Assembly: GCF_027887165.1 (NCBI RefSeq)
Contig: NC_077227.1
Span: 548,051,065 to 548,115,064, forward strand
Direction of reading: 5' to 3'
DNA length: 64,000 bases
From: Monodelphis domestica
Lineage: Eukaryota > Chordata > Mammalia > Didelphimorphia > Didelphidae
Shown here: piece after piece, positions 58,211-64,000 of the stretch
How positions within the stretch are numbered: the stretch's first letter is position 1
How the letters are laid out: every line of letters starts with the position of its first letter
The notes under the pieces: generated by a model
The model's input: the letters and a program-made list of their open reading frames with translations, nothing else
The model's database searches: none
What the model was told of the DNA's origin: nothing
Program-made: the position numbers and the translations under genes

Positions 58211-60420
58211 AATACTACATTCCATATACAGACATATCTACTACCACACCCCTACAGCTCCCTCATTCTACTTCCATTTGAACTATTCATTAATCATCAG
58301 ATTCAATCAGAGTGTAGACAACACAATATACTTTATGTCAATATTGTGCACTGATACCAGTGTTAAAAAGGGGTTCCCAGTGTTTATCTCTAATAAAACT
58401 TGTTGAACCATTATTCATCACTGAGATGATAGCTTTTGGTGGCCTCCTGTTAGCTTAATTAGGCAGGCGGCTCTTTATCCTTATTTTTTTTCATTTCAAG
58501 TAGCAATTAGGATCTCAACTAGATAGTACATTTAACTCTCCCCTACCAAAAAAAATTATTATGAGAATTGGTAAATCTTGTTTTTTATTCATTTTCCAAT
58601 TAAGATGAATTCACATTTAGTATGCCTCGATGGAACACTGGAACAATGGAACATTAAGAAGTGAGACAGGATATTAAGACATTTTTAAAAATCTTAAACC
58701 AAAACTTCAAAAACCAAACTTCAAGGTCATGTTCACACACCTGAGTGTAATTAGTTTCTTTGTCTGGTACCAAGAATATTTACTCTTTGGGAAAATGTAC
58801 AAGAGGACTTTTAACTGATGACTTTACTGTGAATATATAGGTCCTTTAATGGTAAATCATAATATCCCAGCAGTTACATTTATTTCCTTATTCTTCTGCA
58901 TATCAAATTGTATCCAAACTGGGGCTTGGAGTAACTAGTTTCCTAATTGGAATGTTATAAAGAAAGACAGGCAACATATAAAATTCCAATTTGGCAGTAA
59001 AAAAAAAAAGGCTCCAGGTTTTCCTTACAGCCTACTAACTTCAACTGTAGCTCATTAAAACTAATTTTATTCAAGGCTAGATAAGCTGTACAACCAGACA
59101 GTGTACCTTGGCTTCTTGCTCCTACTGCCTCTTACTACCTGTCACTGCTTCCTGGTAACTGAGGCAGTAGCTGTCCTGTTTTTAGTCAGTGTAGAGAACA
59201 TGTCATGCCTCATACAAGCTAAACTGCTCCTCCTGCCATTCTGAAGACGGCGCCACCAACCCCCTTTAGGGTAAAGGGTGTATATGTGTGAGAGGAAGAA
59301 TATATATATTTTTAGCTCAAAGTTCCTAATCTAAAGCCATACTATTTTACAACCTCTGTACTTTCTGAACTTTTGTGATGCTAAGGAAACACCTTACTCT
59401 ATAATAATAATGCTTTCCTCCCACAACAGCCCTGTGGAATGGACAGGTAAGAAGGTGGATCAATTTGTCACTGTTGCCAATTAGTGGGAGAGAAGCAGAA
59501 AAAAGAGGCGGCAGTTGGCATAGGTGCCTGAATTATGTAGTCTACATTACCCATCATCTTTGGGAGTTCAGTAGCTTTATGAGTGTATGTGATGTTCCCT
59601 ACCTTAACAGGGTTCTACACTATTAGAAATGAATACTCACCAACAGGCATGTTTATAGCCTACATCTTTGTTTTAGAAGTGAATGAGCAGGGAAAACATG
59701 CTGATGTTTTGAAGGCACTTTAACCTAAATGTGTATCTCAATTCTTATGCCCTACAAAAAGTTTGAGCTTGGGTAAACAGCTCTATAAGAACGATTTGTG
59801 GGGGGAAGAGAGGAGGGAGTCTGAAAGGAAATTTGTGGGAATAACATTGGCTAATGGTTTTTAACTCTTACGATGCCTAGATTCCTTAGTGAAACTCAAG
59901 CTTCCATTGCTTAACTAGAGAACAAGTACATCCATTTCCACAGGTTTTGAAGAGTACCTGTGTCCTAGGAGTAAAACTATCACAATAGATCATTAATCAT
60001 TTAAGAATATGAAAGTACTTCTTGGTGCATGAAAAGACACTGAAGATGCCTAAAGACTAAAGAGGAGGCACTTTCAAAAAGTGAAATTCTCACAGAGAAT
60101 GGATCTGTTATACTATACTGTGTATGAGGAACATCATTACACCAATGACAGCATAGTGAATTTTGGTAATACTATCAAGATAGTATAGTAAATTGATCTG
60201 CAGATTACAGGATAAGAGACTTGACATCAGGAGGAGAAATCTTTAGAAGATAAGAGATGGTCATAGTGACATAAGTAGGCTGTTATTATATTTAAGTATA
60301 CAATATTTTGGAAGTGGGATCCCAGAATGCAATGGAAAACCAACAAGTAATTGCTATCTGTAGCTCTTGTATCCCTTGCTCCCTATGGGAGATTTCTAGC
60401 TATGACCTCTGGTATCATAA
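58211..60420. other. Upstream intron sequence, unassigned
   Basis: No TRAPPC12 exon, frame or named repeat found. A short CpG-bearing stretch (59240-59260, 'gaagacggcgccacc') stands out but has no coding context. Confidence 0.45.
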
Positions 60421-60429
60421 AATGTGAAA

Positions 60430-60680
60430 CTTTTGTTGGTGAGTTGTATTCAACTTTTTGTGATTGCATCTGGAATTTTCTTGGCAAGATATATTGGAGT
60501 GGCTTTTCATTTCCTTTTTCAGTTCATTTTATAAATGAGGAAATTGAAGCAAACAGGATCAAGTGACTTGCCCAGAATCACATAACTAGTAAGTTTCTGA
60601 GGCCAGATTTGAATTCAGGAAAAGAGTCTTCCTGACTTTAGGTCATCAGGACACTCTATCTACTACCCAGAAGCTCCAAA
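60430..60680 (+). mobile_element. CORE-SINE of the marsupial 'MAR/MON-like' type, decayed
   Basis: 'gagttgtattcaactttttg', 'ggaattttcttggcaagata', 'ggagtggcttttcatttcc', 'aaatgaggaaattgaagcaa' and 'cactctatctactacccag' follow the order of the CORE-SINEs common in marsupials and monotremes. Family name not certain. Confidence 0.65.
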
Positions 60681-60689
60681 ATGTGACAT

Positions 60690-62400
60690 TGAAAGTCAAA
60701 TCAAATTAAAGCTTATTATCCTTAAACTTATTATTATTCATTTATTGGAGGGCAAAGAACATGACCAAATCATGGAAAGGGATTGAAATTAATTTCTTGC
60801 AATGAATTTAATTTATTTTCCTGATCATACAGGTTTGGCTTTGAGAAAGGATATGAATGATTTGCTCAAGGGGAAAATTCTATTTTGGTTTAATCTTCAC
60901 ACTTTTTTCTTTAGTAGTTGCACTTGTTTGGTGCCCATGAAACTAGATTTACAGGCATTTCAGAACCAGAAAAGACTGGTATAGCATAATTTAGACAAGT
61001 GTGTGATTTATGAGGTCACACTCCCATTTAAAATACATGAAAATTCCACGTTATGTAAGGAAGTGTCAAGGGGAGGTGAAATCAGGAGGGTATCCTTGAG
61101 CTGCTTGCTGTCTAGCACACTAAAGTAAGGTGACCTATATCTCACACATCTAAACCCTAAGTAAACTGGAGGAAATTTTGACTTTTTTAAACATCTATGG
61201 ATATGAAGAAACTTTATAAAAAATGAGAACAGTGAAGAAAAAGGTAAAATCATTGGAATGGTCTGAGCAATATTTTAATAGAATATGCCAAAATGTGGAG
61301 CTAAAGCAAACTATTAGTATGTCTGTGTTGAATTTCTCATCCTGAAAGTTAAATTAATGCTTATTTCACTTTAATAGGGATGTTATTAAAATTTATTAAA
61401 TGGTTGATTAAATAACATCATTAGCTCATAGAAATAATCCAATTAAAAGACTAAACCACATATATACAAAAGGACTTCCTACTGCAATAACACATCTTTT
61501 CACTAGATGGCAACAAACTGCATCAACTCAAAATAGCCCAAACTTGAATTTTTCATTTCTTTTACACTTGAAAATGAAAAGATTAATTTGAACATTAAAA
61601 TTAGAATTTAGTCTCTGTAAAATTTCCTTTAAAAACACACCATGCCATTTTATAGTGAGTTGTGACACACAAGAACAGAGAACTGATTTTGGTAAATGTT
61701 GCTGTTATTAAATTATAGACTATAAAAGGGGACCAATTTTGCCTTTATTTGAGTATTTTCTATTGAGGCATCTTAAAAATTCAAATGAAAACTCACCAGC
61801 TCAACTGGTAAATGTGAAATCATCTTAGAGGAATTTTAGACCTAGAGCACAAAGAAACATCAAAGCTGCTAGTTCTAAAGGCCTTTTGCATAAGAATGTT
61901 CTGGCAAGCTGGGCACATTCTAGGTGAAGTGCAAAATGACCATAGGGGGTGGGGGCGCTCCATCAGTTTTACCACAGGTGGCCAGGTGGGGGATTTCAGC
62001 CCCGGTTGCTCTGGAGGCTGCTAGAGAGTATGACCTGCTTTTGGATGGGCAGAGTGAATGAAATATAGGACTCCAGAGGGCTACACTGAGACTTCCAGAA
62101 ATGTGGACAAGTAGTTCAGGGGAAGTGGTTTTGCTTAATAGAAGACTGGAGGGGAGATGCTACACATAGGCCTTATTTAAAGACAGGTCCTGGGGTTGTT
62201 AGCTTATGAAGTTTCTGTTGATGTATATAGAAGGTGGGAAGAACTATTGTAGTAATAGGACAAGGGCAGAAAGCTGGTAGCAAGTAGTACAGAAATATTT
62301 CAGGAATGCTGAAAAACAATAAGTTCTAAAGAAAAGTCATTGAATTTCTTATAAAAAGAATATACTCTGATGTAAAAGAGGTACTAGATATATAAACCAT
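60690..62400. other. Upstream intron sequence, unassigned
   Basis: No exon or repeat named. Bases 61930-62040 are locally GC-rich ('gggggtgggggcgctcc', 'ccacaggtggccaggtgggg'). Confidence 0.4.
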
Positions 62401-62419
62401 ATAATTTTAGAGGCTAGAA

Positions 62420-62585
62420 GGGCGAATTGAAATATTTAAGATCATAGGATTTAGAGTGGGAAATGGGCCTTAGAGATGATTTAGGTCAATCTCTTCATTT
62501 TGCAAATGAGTCAACAGGTTCAGGGAGGAGGGCAGACTTACTCACAGTGATAGAGGTAGTATGTATCTTATTGTTGAAAAACAGT
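62420..62585 (+). repeat. MIR-type fragment
   Basis: 'gatcataggatttagagtgg' and 'cttcattttgcaaatgagtc'. Confidence 0.55.
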
Positions 62586-62593
62586 GGGTTTTA

Positions 62594-62783
62594 GGGTGCA
62601 GCTTGGTAGCTTATTGGACTGAGAGCCAGGCCTAGAGGTCCTACATTCAAATCTGGCTTCAAACACTTGTTAGCTGTGTGACGCTGGACAAGTCACTTAA
62701 CCCCCATTGCCTACCCCTTACCACTCCTCTGGCTTGGAACCAATATAGTGTTGAGTCTAAGATGGAAGGTAGGAATTTTTTTT
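62594..62783 (+). mobile_element. Marsupial tRNA-derived SINE
   Basis: 'gcagcttggtagcttattgg', 'ggacaagtcacttaacccc', 'cttaccactcctctggcttg' and 'gtctaagatggaaggtagg' run in full sense order. Confidence 0.85.
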
Positions 62784-62798
62784 TAAAGTGTGATTTTT

Positions 62799-63286
62799 TG
62801 TAATGGACTTCTCCATTAATGGCTTTACAATGTTCCTGAACAATCTGCAGGGATCTACGAGAAAAAAAAAAACTATCCTCAAGCAGAGGACAAACTGAGG
62901 GAGTAAAAACACCGAGGAAAAGCAACTGCCTGACTACAGATGTTGAGGGGACATGATCGAGGAGAGACTCTAAATGAGCAAATACCAACAACAAGGAAAT
63001 GGGTTTAGAGCAAGGACACATGTGATACGCAGATGAATAGCTTGTTGGCTAGGGGAGGGGTGGTGGGGTAGTGGGGGAGAAGGAAAAGAATCTGTTTCCA
63101 ATGAATAATGTATGAAAATGACCAAATAAAATAATGTCTTAAAAACTAAAAAAATAAAAATATAAATAAATAAACAAACAAATAAATGAATGAATGAATG
63201 AATGAACAAACAAATAAATAAACAAACAAATAAACAAACAAACAAATAAATAAATAAATGTTTGTAGGATTGAGCTGGGAAAAAAA
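62799..63286 (+). mobile_element. 5'-truncated L1 3' UTR with possible 3' transduction
   Basis: 488 bp flanked by aaagtgtgattttt (62785-62798 and 63287-63300). It begins with the same 3' UTR as L1-B ('taatggacttctccattaat') and passes the G-rich box and an AATAAA near 63126. It continues through an AAAT/AAAC repeat and 21 bases of non-L1 sequence ('tgtttgtaggattgagctgg') to a second A run before the duplication. Confidence 0.85.
63150..63259 (+). repeat. (AAAT/AAAC)n microsatellite
   Basis: Tetranucleotide repeat in the tail of the L1 insertion. It gives artefactual Leu/Phe/Cys-rich frames on the minus strand. Confidence 0.95.
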
Positions 63287-63300
63287 AAAGTGTGATTTTT

Positions 63301-64000
63301 CTAAACTTACATGTCCATATCCCCAAAATGTGTTTCTGATTTTTGAAAGGATATACAAAGAAAACTGAGATTATCACAGAGTAGCTTCTCATCTGCATGT
63401 CACATTTCAAAACCTGGATTGCATGTTCTATACTCTTACTATACTGTCTTATCTATAGCACTGAGTGTGCTAAATTCTTGATGGTGCCAATTTATTTATG
63501 TACTTTACTCCTTTGAGACCTACTCAAGATCACCATCTCGCTAGGGGCAGGAAACTGATATTTCAAGGTTAAAAAACAGAGCCCCTAAGCAAGCTTCTTC
63601 ATTTGGCAAATTGCCTGCTTTGCCTTATGGAAAACCAGGTTCAGATATGACCTTGGGCAGCTTGAAAACTTGGAGTGTGGGAGAAGTTATGATCTCTGTC
63701 TTATAATAGCAGGTAGAATGCTAATAGTGTTGCTCTTGGGTGTTTGCTGCTAATTGATTCATACAAAAGCATTAAGCTTCTGGTCTGTGCTGCCTGTGGG
63801 TTGTGCCACCAGATGATCATCAGGACATGCTGATTCCTGTGGTTGGGAGGGAAACAGAAGGTGTGGGCAGTCCCAGTTTTTTTGTACACACAGAAGTAAA
63901 AAACACTTGAAAAACCTGGGATGAAAATGCTCAGAAGAGTAGCTTAGTTAAAACATATTGTCTAGCATTACTCTGTCAGGATTCTTTATCTTTCAGATTT
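63301..64000. other. Upstream intron sequence, unassigned
   Basis: No exon or named repeat seen to the window end. Confidence 0.4.

Noticed and set aside
61793..61850. Possible minus-strand exon (acceptor CTCTAG, donor CTGGTGAGT, short frame with M-I-S-H-L-P-V-E-L)
   Set aside because: The frame upstream contains a stop right after the acceptor, all three frames are closed over the candidate, and the peptide does not match the TRAPPC12 region expected before DYVLAV.
62970..63410. 146-residue minus-strand frame rich in Leu, Phe and Cys that could look like a membrane protein
   Set aside because: Produced by the AAAT/AAAC repeat and L1 3' UTR antisense.

Overview
This is vertebrate, almost certainly marsupial, nuclear DNA. 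It is AT-rich, gene-poor and packed with retroelements. The marsupial tRNA-derived SINE (GGCAGCTGGGTGGCTCAG... head) is present in several copies, as are L2, CR1/L3, MIR-type, RTE and L1 LINEs and a Tigger1-type DNA transposon. The species cannot be fixed from sequence alone. There is no bacterial-type operon, CRISPR array, rRNA or tRNA.

The only host gene I can support is the 3' end of TRAPPC12 (TRAPP complex subunit 12, formerly TTC15) on the minus strand. Four coding exons are visible in transcript order: 56186-56088, 19260-19160, 18233-18146 and 17022-16780 (stop). All have AG/GT splice sites and consistent phases, and together they give 176 C-terminal residues. The intron between the first and second of these is about 36.8 kb and holds most of the window. 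Upstream exons lie beyond base 64000.

Region 1-16.6 kb is 3' flank of TRAPPC12. It holds relics of L1 and L2, a solo LTR with GACT target duplications (811-1816), and a 3.85 kb LTR element with both LTRs and GCCT duplications (6397-10243) that split an older L2. The solo LTR had itself landed in an old L1. Further on are a SINE inside a MIR, an old L1 3' end (about 11.5-12.5 kb) and scattered MIRs. No gene is recognised there.

The large intron (19261-56087) holds two young, almost identical full-length L1s in opposite orientation. L1-A (24362-30682, minus) and L1-B (46728-53109, plus) each have perfect 15-16 bp target-site duplications. Each has an intact ORF1 and an ORF2 broken by a stop at the same codon of the endonuclease domain. 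Around them lie L1 3' fragments, a solo LTR (33069-33620), a Tigger1 deletion derivative (39379-40168), a decayed RTE reverse transcriptase (about 41.7-42.4 kb), a further LTR (44387-45100) and simple repeats.

Upstream of exon 56088-56186 lies a second copy of the 44.4 kb LTR (56741-57627). It carries a nested 173 bp retrocopy of an unidentified mRNA 3' end with its own poly(A) and target duplication. Next come a SINE in a MIR, an RTE-tailed type SINE, and near 62.8-63.3 kb an L1 3' fragment that appears to carry a short 3' transduction. The most notable points are the ORF2 stop shared by both young L1s, their inverted arrangement in one intron, their differing 5' UTR modules, and the nested insertions that can be ordered in time.
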